A stretch of DNA of 64,000 bases from Sphingobacterium spiritivorum ATCC 33861 (lineage in GTDB: Bacteria > Bacteroidota > Bacteroidia > Sphingobacteriales > Sphingobacteriaceae): contig NZ_GL379770.1 in the NCBI RefSeq assembly GCF_000143765.1, positions 2,258,903-2,322,902 of the forward strand. Reading direction: 5' to 3'. The translations under genes were made by a program, and so were the position numbers. Every line of letters begins with the position of its first letter. The first letter of the stretch is position 1. The notes beneath the pieces were generated by a model. It made no database searches. It was not told where the DNA came from and worked only from the letters and a program-made list of their open reading frames with translations. This document shows, piece after piece, positions 43,904 to 53,010 of this stretch.

Positions 43904-45244
43904 TTATTTACGAACACTTACAGATACTCTGCGATCTTTGATCCTGTCAGATTCAGGTGCATCTGCCGGATACCGCGCAATTTCAGATCCGTAACCTTCT
44001 GTACCTGCAACCTGCGCTCCCAGTCCCTGCTCATCTAAAAATACTTTAACAGCATTAGCACGATCCAATGACAATTTCTTGTTAAATGACTCATCCCCTG
44101 TTTTGTCCGTATATCCTCCGATCTTAACTTTCGCATCCGGGAATACTTTCAATATAGCAGCCAGATTTAATAACTGATCTCTGCTGGCAGGTAATATCTT
44201 AGCTGTCCCGGTCTCAAAATTCAGATTATCAAAATCAAACCATTTATTTTTAAGTGTATCATCCGGAAGTGCCTTATAGTCTGATTGCAGGAATTTAATC
44301 AGATTATCCTCTATCCCTCTCGGATAAGCCCGAAGCTCCTGTCCGTCAGGTAATTTCAGAATTACAGATTCTCTGTTTGATAAACCATCTGCTGCACCCA
44401 ATGAGTCTGCCGGATTTGTCATAGACGATGTGTCACGACCATTGGAAGTTGAATCAGATGTACCAGCACCATTGCCTGCACAACTTTTACCAAATAAAAA
44501 CCAAAGAGCCACAAGTACCAATGGTATCAGTATCCACCATAACCCGCTTGATTTCTTTACTTCTCTGACAGCTTCACGTGTATGAATAGCCGGCTCCGGA
44601 TTGACTGGCGGCACAGTGAGTACAGGAGGTTCTACAACCGGAATATCTGCTGGAGGAATCCGCGTCTCTACAGCCGGACTCTGAATATCCGAATCCGCAA
44701 ACAGGCTACCAAAAGCGCCCAATCCTAATCCGGCAGGCAGCGCTGCCGCAAAATTACTTTTATTCTCATTCAGCAGATTAGAAATACTAGCTGCGTTCCA
44801 GTTGGTACCGTTATTGGTCAGACTGGCGAATACGGCAGGAAGTGCCGAACTCAGCAACTTCTGAATAGTATCTGATTTAATCCCGATAAACCCGGAAATA
44901 GCAGAGACTACTGTATCCAGTTTACCTCCGAATATGCTTTGCAATATGTGCTGATGTTCAGGATGCTGACTATTTACATCTTCAGCAGCTCCCCCGACCG
45001 GAGCTGAACCATCAGAATTAAACCATTGCTGAAAATCAAAATTGCCAAAATGACTCTTAGCTTGTTCCAGAATAGTATTTAATCCGTTTTCATTTTCGCG
45101 TTGCAGACCTAAAAACAAAGTCGGAATGACCAGATCTGTTCCCTGCTTAAGTTGGGCAGAATCTACTCCGACTTTCCCGGATAGCTTTGAAAGTGTATCT
45201 TCATTGAAGAATGCCTTTGCGTTATTTAAGAGATTGTTTTCCAT
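43904..45244 (-). CDS. DUF937 and OmpA-like domain protein
   Basis: The 446-residue product joins an N-terminal DUF937 part (about 1-170, with LTNNGTNWNAASISNLLN), a proline-rich linker, one membrane helix (about 233-251: SSGLWWILIPLVLVALWFLF) and a C-terminal OmpA peptidoglycan-binding domain (about 330-446). The latter shows FETGTAKILPASRD and IGGYTDKTGDESFNKKLSLD, followed by R-A, the residues that hold diaminopimelate. It probably ties the inner membrane to the wall, with DUF937 in the cytoplasm. The cellular role of this pairing is not established. Confidence 0.85.
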   Translation of the reverse strand: MENNLLNNAKAFFNEDTLSKLSGKVGVDSAQLKQGTDLVIPTLFLGLQRENENGLNTILEQAKSHFGNFDFQQWFNSDGSAPVGGAAEDVNSQHPEHQHILQSIFGGKLDTVVSAISGFIGIKSDTIQKLLSSALPAVFASLTNNGTNWNAASISNLLNENKSNFAAALPAGLGLGAFGSLFADSDIQSPAVETRIPPADIPVVEPPVLTVPPVNPEPAIHTREAVREVKKSSGLWWILIPLVLVALWFLFGKSCAGNGAGTSDSTSNGRDTSSMTNPADSLGAADGLSNRESVILKLPDGQELRAYPRGIEDNLIKFLQSDYKALPDDTLKNKWFDFDNLNFETGTAKILPASRDQLLNLAAILKVFPDAKVKIGGYTDKTGDESFNKKLSLDRANAVKVFLDEQGLGAQVAGTEGYGSEIARYPADAPESDRIKDRRVSVSVRK

Positions 45245-45345
45245 AATATTGATCCATTGTCTAATAAACTAATTAACAATCAGCACGATATTTTGTTTGA
45301 TACAGGTCCGGTCCAGCATTTAATATTACCTTAACACTAATGCAT

Positions 45346-45353
45346 TATCTTTG
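45346..45353 (+). promoter_or_regulatory. -7 box TATCTTTG for the alkaline phosphatase gene
   Basis: An exact consensus box 46 bases before ATG 45400 and 19 before an in-frame ATG at 45373; both starts lie downstream of it. No Pho-box-like repeat was recognised. Confidence 0.5.
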
Positions 45354-45399
45354 ACAACAGCATTCTATATTAATGAAAACCGATACACAGATTCATAAC

Positions 45400-46812
45400 A
45401 TGAAAAAACTATCCTTATTATTTGCATTATCCATCCTCAGCTTTCATCTGGCTTTTGCTCAACAAAAACCTAAATACATTTTCTTTATGATCGGTGATGG
45501 AATGGGTTTAAATCAGGTCAATCTTACGGAAATGTATCTTGCCGAACGGGAAGGACGTATTGGTATTTCACCGCTCGTATTTACAGGCTTCCCTGTTGCA
45601 TCCTTTGCCACCTCTTACTCTACTTCTAACGGTGTAACAGACTCCGGTGCCGGCGGCACAGCTCTGGCTGTAGGAAATAAAACCAAAAATGGTGTGATCG
45701 GTATGGACAGCACCAAAACAAAACCCTTAAAAAGCATTGCCTACCTTGCTAAAGAAAAAGGCATGAAGGTCGGCATCACCACAAGTGTAAGTATAGACCA
45801 TGCTACACCAGCTTCTTTCTATGCTCATCAGCCGGACCGGGATATGTATTACGAAATTGCACAAGATATTCTCCAATCGGATTTTGACTTTTTCGGAGGA
45901 TCCGGATTCTTAAAACCTGAACAGAATTTCAAAAAGGAAAAAGTAACTCCTATTACTCAAATCTTACAAAAGGGAGGTTACTCTCTAGTGGAAGGCTATC
46001 AGGAGTATAAAACGCTTAAAAACAAAGCCGGAAAAATAATATTATCCAATAACAAAGGAGCAGATCAGGTATCTTTAAAATATGCAATTGATCAAAATCC
46101 AAATGATCTGACACTGAAACAGATTACTTCAGCAGCAATTGAATCGCTGACAGAAGAAAACAACAACGGATTTTTCCTGATGGTAGAAGGTGGGAAAATC
46201 GACTGGGCTTGTCATTCCAATGACGGAGCAACTGCAGTAAAGGAAGTGTTGGATTTTAATGAAGCTGTAAAGGAAGCCTTCGATTTCTATAAAAAATATC
46301 CGGAAGAAACTCTGATCATTGTTACTGCCGATCATGAAACCGGCGGAATGACACTTGGAACAGGAAGCTCCAGGTTATCTTTTAAAAATCTGGAATTACA
46401 GAAAAAATCACAAAGTGAATTATCTGCACAGATTTCCAAATTGAGAATCTCAAATCCTAAAACAACATGGGATGAGGTTAAACAATTGCTTTCGGATCAA
46501 CTCGGACTATGGTCTGTCATCAAAGTAAGCAAGGCTGATGAACAAAATATGCATGAAACCTATCTGCGCAGTTTTGTAAACCACGAGACACAGGAATCCA
46601 AAAGTCTCTATGCTACTGACGATAAATTAGCGACTCTGGCTGTGAAAGTATTAAATGATGCCTCTACTCTGGGATGGGGTTCCGGAAATCACTCAGCAAG
46701 CTATATTCCGATATTTGCGATAGGAAGCGGCAGTGAATTATTCACCCACAAAATGGAAAATACAGATATTCCTAAAAAAGTGGCTAAGTTGTTAAATGCT
46801 CAGCTGGATTGA
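45400..46812 (+). CDS. Alkaline phosphatase (PhoA family)
   Basis: The 470-residue exported enzyme has a signal peptide (MKKLSLLFALSILSFHLAFA). Its active site is visible as FFMIGDGMGLNQ (metal aspartate), VTDSGAGGTALAVG (nucleophilic serine), MVEGGKIDWACHSND, IVTADHETGGMT and SGNHSASYIPIFA. It frees phosphate from monoesters in the periplasm, needing two zinc and one magnesium ion. An in-frame ATG at 45373 would add nine residues before the signal peptide, so ATG 45400 is used. It ends at a strong terminator. Confidence 0.92.
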   Translation: MKKLSLLFALSILSFHLAFAQQKPKYIFFMIGDGMGLNQVNLTEMYLAEREGRIGISPLVFTGFPVASFATSYSTSNGVTDSGAGGTALAVGNKTKNGVIGMDSTKTKPLKSIAYLAKEKGMKVGITTSVSIDHATPASFYAHQPDRDMYYEIAQDILQSDFDFFGGSGFLKPEQNFKKEKVTPITQILQKGGYSLVEGYQEYKTLKNKAGKIILSNNKGADQVSLKYAIDQNPNDLTLKQITSAAIESLTEENNNGFFLMVEGGKIDWACHSNDGATAVKEVLDFNEAVKEAFDFYKKYPEETLIIVTADHETGGMTLGTGSSRLSFKNLELQKKSQSELSAQISKLRISNPKTTWDEVKQLLSDQLGLWSVIKVSKADEQNMHETYLRSFVNHETQESKSLYATDDKLATLAVKVLNDASTLGWGSGNHSASYIPIFAIGSGSELFTHKMENTDIPKKVAKLLNAQLD

Positions 46813-46825
46813 GTATTTACTTTAT

Positions 46826-46864
46826 AAATAAGAAAAGCTCCATAAAGGAGCTTTTCTTATTTAT
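46826..46864. terminator. Bidirectional rho-independent terminator
   Basis: Perfect 16-base arms (46826-46841 and 46847-46862) around five bases, with T's after, lie between converging alkaline phosphatase and Nudix genes. Confidence 0.8.
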
Positions 46865-46916
46865 TTTCAGTTCTTTTTATACATGATGAATGCAAGGGGA
46901 ATGTTTTTTACAAACC

Positions 46917-47324
46917 TTACAACTGAAACCACCTTGGAACAACAAATTCTTCAGCCAGGTGTGCAAGTCTGTATTGCGTGTAATTATGCTGATCTACCCA
47001 CACCGCTTCTTCTAATTCAGCCTGCGGACTCACTTCTTTAATTTCAGATAACATGAGTTTGAATACGTGCCCCACTACTGTTGTATTAGCTTCATTTACC
47101 GCTTCAGCTTCATGCGTCCCCAGAAAAAGCAGCTCTTGCGCAACTACCGTCAACCCTATCTCCTCTTCTATCTCCCGGCACACAGTGTTGACAAATGTTT
47201 CTCCCTCTTCTACCTTACCTCCGGGTAACTGATAATACTCAGATCCTTTTTTACGAACCAGCAACAATTGCATTGCAGGACTCAGCACCATAGCAGCGCA
47301 TATTTCGATTCTGTTTTTCTTCAA
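46917..47324 (-). CDS. Nudix hydrolase
   Basis: The 135-residue product has a perfect Nudix box, GGKVEEGETFVNTVCREIEE followed by E-I-G (G-x5-E-x7-R-E-x2-E-E-x-G), near residues 36-58. It should hydrolyse a nucleoside diphosphate linked to another group; substrate unknown. The start is a TTG at 47324; an ATG at 47291 would remove the first beta strand (IEICAAMVL), so TTG is preferred. It begins 16 bases after the deacetylase gene and is probably co-transcribed with it. Confidence 0.88.
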   Translation of the reverse strand: MKKNRIEICAAMVLSPAMQLLLVRKKGSEYYQLPGGKVEEGETFVNTVCREIEEEIGLTVVAQELLFLGTHEAEAVNEANTTVVGHVFKLMLSEIKEVSPQAELEEAVWVDQHNYTQYRLAHLAEEFVVPRWFQL

Positions 47325-47340
47325 AAGACGTAACCCGCTA

Positions 47341-48279
47341 TTAGTATTTTACCGGATAATCACGCATATGTTCGAAATGATAGTTCGGGTTAGACTTTAA
47401 ACTGTCAATAAGATCAGATAACAATTTCTGCCCTTTTCGATTTTGGAACATATCATCATGCATTAATAACACAACATTATTGGCCGTAAATGAATCTTTC
47501 TTCTTCAATCTGTTTTTCATACGCTGATAGATTTCATTAACAGATTGCACGGGCTTTCCTGTTAGTCCGTGGATTTTCCACTCTACATCCCATCCCATGA
47601 TTTCATATCCGTTAGCATAAAGCAAATCTGCAGTACTTGTACCACTCTGTAAATCAATTCTTCTTCTGTCTTTAAAATACCAGATGTTACGTCCTGGCAT
47701 ACGGGTAATTTTATATTTTAAGGCTAAATCAGCTTCATTTTTCTCAAAATCAGAAAACGCGTGATTCGGATTGCTGTAAAAAACACTGAATTTGTTATTG
47801 GCATGTGTATAACTATGGTTATAACAATCAACCAAGGGGTTATTATAATATCTCAGATAATCTTTTTTGAGTCTTTTACTCATATTTGCGTGTTTACCGA
47901 TCAGGAACACATTAATCTTAATATTCTTTGCTGTAGCAATGGAATCAATTGCTGAACTTCCGATCAATGGTCCGTCATCAAAAGTCAGGTAGATATGCTT
48001 AGGAAGGCTATCAAGCTTCGCATTAATAGAGTCTCGTTGTGCTTTAGTTAGCTTAGCTTTATCAACAGGCTCTTTTTTCTTAACCGAATCTATGGTTAAC
48101 GTATCTTTTTTTGTCTGAATCTCTTTTTTTTCGGTATTATGCTCTTCCTTTTTTGTTACCGAATCCTGATGTTCAACAGTAGAAGTTTTTTGAGAAGACT
48201 GATTATTTCCGCAGGACTGAGTACTTAAAACAAGTACTGATAGCGCCATTCCTGCCACCACATTTCCAATTAATCGCAT
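47341..48279 (-). CDS. Polysaccharide deacetylase-family lipoprotein
   Basis: The 312-residue product has a lipoprotein signal with lipobox TQSC (cysteine at about 23), a Lys/Glu-rich linker (25-75) and a NodB-like domain. The domain holds KHIYLTFDDGPLIG (catalytic and metal aspartates) and CYNHSYTH (the two metal histidines), then VLLMHDDMF near the end. It should remove N- or O-acetyl groups from a polysaccharide, perhaps peptidoglycan or an envelope glycan, in the periplasm or on the surface. The long charged linker would let it reach the cell wall. Confidence 0.85.
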   Translation of the reverse strand: MRLIGNVVAGMALSVLVLSTQSCGNNQSSQKTSTVEHQDSVTKKEEHNTEKKEIQTKKDTLTIDSVKKKEPVDKAKLTKAQRDSINAKLDSLPKHIYLTFDDGPLIGSSAIDSIATAKNIKINVFLIGKHANMSKRLKKDYLRYYNNPLVDCYNHSYTHANNKFSVFYSNPNHAFSDFEKNEADLALKYKITRMPGRNIWYFKDRRRIDLQSGTSTADLLYANGYEIMGWDVEWKIHGLTGKPVQSVNEIYQRMKNRLKKKDSFTANNVVLLMHDDMFQNRKGQKLLSDLIDSLKSNPNYHFEHMRDYPVKY

Positions 48280-48381
48280 TTAATATTATTTTTATATTAG
48301 ACTTTTTAATAAAAGTTACGCAAAAATAACATATTAAATCTGACTTATCTAATTTCAAAGAAAAGTTGTTTCAAAAAACAA

Positions 48382-48410
48382 CAAAGGAATCCTGATTAAG
48401 GATTCCTTTG
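48382..48410 (-). terminator. Hairpin terminator after the His/Arg-rich protein gene
   Basis: CAAAGGAATCCT and AGGATTCCTTTG pair perfectly around a short loop, with an A-rich run before it on the plus strand (T-rich on the minus). Confidence 0.6.
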
Positions 48411-48438
48411 CTAATGAAATTATAAATTTACAAGCGGA

Positions 48439-48924
48439 TTAGTCATGATGACGTCCTTTATTTTTTCCACGGTGTTTATTTCCTTTATGGTTATCCTTAC
48501 GATCGTGACGATCATAACGATCCCGGTCATGACGATCCGAACGACCTCTACCGTCTCTTAAATTCACCTGACTGTAATTACCCGAGTATCTATGATAGCG
48601 CTCATGATAATGGTTGTGCCGATGCCATGGGTTGTGATCATTTACCACTACCTTATACGTTCTGTACATATTATAACGACGGTATTTGCTCGGCAAACTA
48701 CTTCTGGTCACCCATCTGTTTCCATGGTAATAAGTATAGCGACGATGCACAACATCATAATATACATCCATTTCCGGCATATAATAGTAACGGACATAAT
48801 CGTATCCTACTGGTCCCCAAAGTGGTTGACTTCCGATATTGACATTGATACGAACCTGAGCCTGAGACGGAGTGAAAGAGAAGATCCCTCCGATAAGCAA
48901 TGTAATGTAAAGTAATTTTTTCAT
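48439..48924 (-). CDS. Secreted His/Arg/Asp-rich protein
   Basis: From ATG 48924 the 161-residue product has a signal peptide (MKKLLYITLLIGGIFSFTPS, then QAQ). A tyrosine-rich region follows (YVRYYYMPEMDVYYDVVHRR, typical of small Bacteroidota proteins with a 'yYYlP..dvYYd' segment). A C-terminal tail is built almost only of H, R, D, G, K and N, with the unit R-H-D-R-D-R-Y-D repeated in degenerate form. It could bind metals or polyanions outside the membrane; this is inference. The first 33 codons of the open frame (from 49023) are left out because the signal peptide starts later. Confidence 0.7.
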   Translation of the reverse strand: MKKLLYITLLIGGIFSFTPSQAQVRINVNIGSQPLWGPVGYDYVRYYYMPEMDVYYDVVHRRYTYYHGNRWVTRSSLPSKYRRYNMYRTYKVVVNDHNPWHRHNHYHERYHRYSGNYSQVNLRDGRGRSDRHDRDRYDRHDRKDNHKGNKHRGKNKGRHHD

Positions 48925-49065
48925 GGAACCCTCCCTCTTTAATGTTTTTCTAATGTTTGTGTTTACTCTTTGTTCTTTATGACTGTCTGTTATTTGCAAA
49001 AGATTAATCGAAGTAAAAGACAAAGTGACAATTCACTGATAATGTGCACATTATTTTATCAATTA

Positions 49066-49111
49066 CCCTCTCTGACCTGCTGGCATCTCTCCTTAATAAG
49101 GAGAGAACTAT
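49066..49111. repeat. CTCTCC/GGAGAG repeat, copy 1
   Basis: The unit reads CCTCTCT, a short C/G stretch, GGCATCTCTCCTTAATAAGG and AGAGAA. CTCTCCTT and AAGGAGAG form a hairpin. Five related copies lie within 3 kb. Confidence 0.7.
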
Positions 49112-49224
49112 ATAAGCAGTTGGCGGGTTAGATAAGACCAAACAACTTAACATCTCATGCGTTTGCTGGTGTCCTCGCCAGCAATTGAGATCAAGCAAAC
49201 GGAACAGCATAACCTGATTCCCCA

Positions 49225-49274
49225 ATCTCTCTGCCCTTGCGGGCATCTCTCCTTAGGAAGGAGAGAATAACTAT
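49225..49274. repeat. CTCTCC/GGAGAG repeat, copy 2
   Basis: Same unit: TCTCTCTGCCCTTGCGGGCA followed by the CTCTCCTTAGGAAGGAGAG hairpin and AATAACTAT. A smaller hairpin (TTGCTGG and CCAGCAA) lies about 45 bases before it. Confidence 0.7.
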
Positions 49275-49366
49275 CAAACAAAAGGTTGCTTCTTCTTTCT
49301 AAGGAGATAAACAGACAAAAGTTATAATATCTTTAATATAAACAATAGTTTTTAAAAGCTGAACCT

Positions 49367-49405
49367 ATTCCCTCTCATTTTTAAGGAAAGGGCTAGGGAG
49401 AGGTT
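49367..49405. repeat. CTCTCC/GGAGAG repeat, copy 3 (variant)
   Basis: A diverged copy: TTCCCTCTCATTTTTAAGGA, then AAGGGCTAGGGAGAGGTT. The hairpin has mismatches. Confidence 0.5.
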
Positions 49406-49508
49406 CTAATACTCAAAATATAAAAGTCCTGGTTAAAAAACTCAAATCAACCAGGCTATTTAACAACGTCATTTGGCGTCCCCCCAAATGATAAACCGGA
49501 ATATCATA

Positions 49509-49695
49509 CTGCCGGTGAGGGCACCGACAGACGCAGCCATGAGTACTCATCATAACTAAGGATATCCTCTCTCCTTTCAGGTTTAAAGGAGAACCTGTTT
49601 GGACTAGTCGGAGGATTAGGGCGAGGTCTTGAACTTATATAAATCAACCTCTCTGCCCTGCGGGCATCTCTCCTTAACAAGGAGAGAATAACTAT
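49509..49695. repeat. Long composite repeat, copy A (left of M20 gene)
   Basis: About 187 bases in three modules: a GCCGGTG...CACCGAC hairpin followed by AGACGCAGCC; a perfect palindrome ATGAGTACTCAT (49539-49550); and a region ending in the CTCTCC/GGAGAG unit. It repeats in the same orientation at 51584-51757. Confidence 0.75.
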
Positions 49696-49837
49696 AAATG
49701 AAAAGTCGTAGTCTTCCTAAGGAGAACTTTATTATATTTGATTATAATCGATTATCTCTCAGAGCAGCATATGATACATAAAAGATATGCAACTCCTTGA
49801 GAACATATAGTATCCGTATTCTCCAAATTCCAGATCT

Positions 49838-51388
49838 ATGAAAAAGGTTTTTATTATCCTATTTATTCTGCTTCTTATTCTTATCAGTATAGTCGTGGTC
49901 AAAACAATGACTTACCCTTTTGGAAAAATTCCGGCTTCAGCCGATACAGATCCGCAAACTACTGTACCTGTCAGTGACTCTGCGGTATATCGTTTTGCTC
50001 AGGGCATCCGAATCCCAACAATATCTACCGGCTCTATGGGAACATTTAACTTTGAACCTTTTGAACGCTTTATCGCATATTTACAGGAGACTTACCCTGA
50101 AGTGCATAAGGGTACTGAACGGTATACTGTAAATAATCAATACGGACTGGTATTCCGATGGAAAGGCAAAAACAGCTCACTAAAACCTATTCTGTTTCTA
50201 TCTCATATGGATGTCGTTCCTCCGGGCGATGCTCCTGTCAAAAACAATGATTCCACTTTTATCTACAATATAAAAGACAAGCCATTACCTGCTGTAACAG
50301 AGATTTCCAAAGAATGGTCCTATGCCCCATTCTCCGGAGCCGTCAGTGACGGACGTATATATGGCCGGGGTACACTGGATATGAAAAGTATGCTTTTTGC
50401 ATTGTTGGAAAGTATGACAGCTCTTATGAAAAGGGGTTATGTACCCGAACGGGATATTTATCTGGCATTTGGTTGTGATGAAGAAGTAGGCGGAAGTAAA
50501 GGCGCGAGTGAGATTGCTGCTGACTTCAAACGTAAAGGTTTACATTTTGATGCAGTATATGATGAAGGTGGTATTATTATGCAAAAGGGCGCTGTAGAAG
50601 GTGTAAATACGGACGTAGCTCTGATCGGCTGTGCTGAAAAGGGTTTCCTTTCCGCCAGAATTAAAGTTAGCGGTCTGGGTGGTCATTCTTCTATGCCACC
50701 TTTACAGAGCGCTATCGGCAAAGCAGCGATCATTATGCAACGTCTCGAGGAAAATCAAATGAAACCCTATATTACGCCTGTGATCGGAGATTTCTTTACC
50801 AACGTTGGCGGAGATATGAGCTTTACTGCGCGAATGGCTATTGCTAACCGCTGGCTGCTTGAGTCTGTACTTTTGAGTAAATTAACCTCCAATAATGCAA
50901 CAAACGCACTTGTGCGTACTACTACGGCACTTACCATGATGGAGGGTAGCGACGGCACAAATGTCTTATCCCCACAGGTAGAATTTGTGGTCAATTTCAG
51001 AATATTACCCGGCAACACGGTAGCTGAAGTAAAGGATCATATTGCAAAAGCTTGTGAGGGATTCGATGTACAAGTGGAAGAGGTGGATAATACTCGTGAG
51101 GCTTCTAAAATTTCTGCAACGAATACAAAGGCATATGAAGTGATGGAGAAGACTATTCGTGAAATCTATCCTCATGTATTGATTACACCTTACCTGACTG
51201 TAGGGGGAACGGATGCCTACAAGTATGAAATTGTAAGTGATAATGTATATCGATTTATTCCTTTTTCCATTAATTCAGCGGAACGACAAAGCATACACAG
51301 CACTAATGAATACATCAGCATCGCTAATTATGGCCGTATGATTCAGTATTTTTCTTCAATAATGAAAAATTATGATGCAATGCCGTAG
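49838..51388 (+). CDS. M20 family metallopeptidase (carboxypeptidase S-like)
   Basis: The 516-residue product has an N-terminal membrane anchor (about 3-25) and a two-zinc M20 domain. Metal and catalytic residues lie in LFLSHMDVVPPGD, YGRGTLDMKSM, GCDEEVGGSKGA and VYDEGGI, with a late histidine in SIHSTNEY. The dimer or lid domain contains SGLGGHSSMPPL. The length and anchor are typical of CPS1-like members that release C-terminal residues or cleave N-acyl amino acids outside the cytoplasm. It stands alone between two direct repeats. Confidence 0.9.
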   Translation: MKKVFIILFILLLILISIVVVKTMTYPFGKIPASADTDPQTTVPVSDSAVYRFAQGIRIPTISTGSMGTFNFEPFERFIAYLQETYPEVHKGTERYTVNNQYGLVFRWKGKNSSLKPILFLSHMDVVPPGDAPVKNNDSTFIYNIKDKPLPAVTEISKEWSYAPFSGAVSDGRIYGRGTLDMKSMLFALLESMTALMKRGYVPERDIYLAFGCDEEVGGSKGASEIAADFKRKGLHFDAVYDEGGIIMQKGAVEGVNTDVALIGCAEKGFLSARIKVSGLGGHSSMPPLQSAIGKAAIIMQRLEENQMKPYITPVIGDFFTNVGGDMSFTARMAIANRWLLESVLLSKLTSNNATNALVRTTTALTMMEGSDGTNVLSPQVEFVVNFRILPGNTVAEVKDHIAKACEGFDVQVEEVDNTREASKISATNTKAYEVMEKTIREIYPHVLITPYLTVGGTDAYKYEIVSDNVYRFIPFSINSAERQSIHSTNEYISIANYGRMIQYFSSIMKNYDAMP

Positions 51389-51451
51389 ATAGTATACATA
51401 AATTGCAGGCTCAAGAGAATTTAATAAAATATTATTTCTTGCCGGTACTAA

Positions 51452-51523
51452 GGCGAGGTCCTGAATGTATATTGATTAACCTCTCTTACCTACGGGCATC
51501 TCTCCTTAACAAGGATAGAAATT
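51452..51523. repeat. CTCTCC repeat, copy 5
   Basis: It begins GCGAGGTCCTGAATGTATAT, matching the GCGAGGTCTTGAACTTATAT part of long copy A, and ends with CATCTCTCCTTAACAAGGAT. Confidence 0.65.
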
Positions 51524-51583
51524 AATCAGGCTTAACCGTTGTCACTTGTCTGGCGCAAGCATATTGCTTGTGCCTGTATAGGT

Positions 51584-51757
51584 CTGCCGGTGTGGACACC
51601 GACAGACGCAGCCATGAGTACTCATCATAACTAAAGATATCCTCTATCCTCTCTCCTTTCAGGTTTCAAGGAGGACCTGTTTCGACTCGTCGGAAGGATT
51701 AGGAGAGGTTTTGAACTTACATAAATCAACCTCTCTCCTTAACAAGGATAGCGTAAC
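51584..51757. repeat. Long composite repeat, copy B (right of M20 gene)
   Basis: It repeats copy A in order: CTGCCGGTGTGGACACCGAC, AGACGCAGCC, palindrome ATGAGTACTCAT (51614-51625), CTCTCCTTTCAGGTTTCAAG, and a shortened CTCTCCTTAACAAGGATAG end. A separate hairpin (GGCGCAAGCA and TGCTTGTGCC) lies just before it. Confidence 0.75.
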
Positions 51758-51796
51758 TGTGGATCAGAACTTAAACTACCCTTTATAAGTAGAAAA

Positions 51797-52525
51797 TTAA
51801 ATTCTAACTTCAATGTCAGGGTTATATTTCAAGGCCTCTGTCTCCAATATTACGACTATCTGCGGTTCTCCGACTGTAAAAAAGTAGGTTTTCTCTTTAA
51901 TTTTTACACGCACATAATAACCGTTTCGGGGAGCACTCGTGATCTTGATGGACTTGATTTCGGACCAGGGGAGCACAAGAATCCGGGCCAATTTAAATAC
52001 ATACAGATTGGAATATCCTATGATGAAAGGAGCATTCATCATAAACTGATTGACCAGTCCCAGATGATTGTTTACGCTTATCATTTTTTCAAAATGTGCA
52101 TTATCCAGCTCCATTATAACTTTTGTATAGTTCTGAACAGTCTTTTTGAAAATCATCCAGCTAAAAAAACAAGTCAACAGCCCGATTCCTAACATACACA
52201 CCAACAATATATAACTATCTCTCATTCTTGCATCATACCTTTCTGCATCCAGTCTCCCATTAAAACTGAGGGTGTCTGATACTGTTATGAAAAAAGGAAT
52301 AAAGGCTATAATTAAAACAATTATGGTGATAATCCATTTTAGTTGCTGATATCTGCGGATCATTTTTTTTATATAGAGTTCTCTCTTTTCACTATACAAA
52401 AAGTCCCGGTTTGCTTTATAAAAATCTCCGGCTACCGTTTCCTCTTTTACACCCAAACCTGAGATCTTCCAGAGAAAGACCAAAGTTATTATCATGACGC
52501 CTACAATGATGAAAATCATCTGCAT
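51797..52525 (-). CDS. Membrane protein with a C-terminal PH-like segment
   Basis: The 242-residue product has three membrane helices (about 3-17, 65-85 and 110-132) and a C-terminal part with LARILVLPWSEIKSIKITSA and YYVRVKIKEKTYFFTVG, a strand pattern like a bacterial PH domain. It resembles in plan the proteins at 20945 and 28950, which are also unassigned. Function unknown. Confidence 0.55.
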   Translation of the reverse strand: MQMIFIIVGVMIITLVFLWKISGLGVKEETVAGDFYKANRDFLYSEKRELYIKKMIRRYQQLKWIITIIVLIIAFIPFFITVSDTLSFNGRLDAERYDARMRDSYILLVCMLGIGLLTCFFSWMIFKKTVQNYTKVIMELDNAHFEKMISVNNHLGLVNQFMMNAPFIIGYSNLYVFKLARILVLPWSEIKSIKITSAPRNGYYVRVKIKEKTYFFTVGEPQIVVILETEALKYNPDIEVRI

Positions 52526-52700
52526 ATTGTTATTTTTTGAAATTATCTTTACATGTATCTGAAGCTCGTCAGTTTATTTCTCCTAACAGATACCATATTC
52601 TGATTTCCCTGTTTCCACGTTTTCTAATATAAGAGCCCTTACATAAGAATATGTAATATACACAGGAAATAATAAGGCAAATGCTGTTTATACGCAAGAA

Positions 52701-53006
52701 TTAATAAACAAACTCAAAAAAGTATCCGGCAAAAAGTATCAATACAATCAAAATCAAACTGATCAGAATCAGACTTGCATTTCGTTTTTTGTGTTCTTTC
52801 CTTTTATTAAACCGACAGGCTTCGTAAATAAACAGACCAAGGCTGATAATTGCCAAACCGAGGGTCATCTGAAAGAAAGCAATTACACCTTCAAAATTAT
52901 AATCTCCGTCATCGACAACTGTATATTCTTGTATATAGTCACTCATGTAATAGATAACAACTAAAAGCAACAGCAGCAATATTACTCGTATACCAATATA
53001 TTTCAT
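52701..53006 (-). CDS. Small membrane protein (three helices)
   Basis: The 101-residue product has helices near 6-24, 41-62 and 77-97, with a short acidic periplasmic loop (EYTVVDDGDYNFEG) and a basic K-R-K-E-H-K-K-R-N loop that should face the cytoplasm. It was not recognised. Its start follows the stop of the next membrane gene by four bases, so the two are one operon. Confidence 0.5.
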   Translation of the reverse strand: MKYIGIRVILLLLLLVVIYYMSDYIQEYTVVDDGDYNFEGVIAFFQMTLGLAIISLGLFIYEACRFNKRKEHKKRNASLILISLILIVLILFAGYFFEFVY

Positions 53007-53010
53007 CGGG

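Noticed and set aside
49066-51757. CRISPR array
   Set aside because: Repeats are modular, unevenly spaced, diverged and without similar-sized unique spacers; no cas genes are near.
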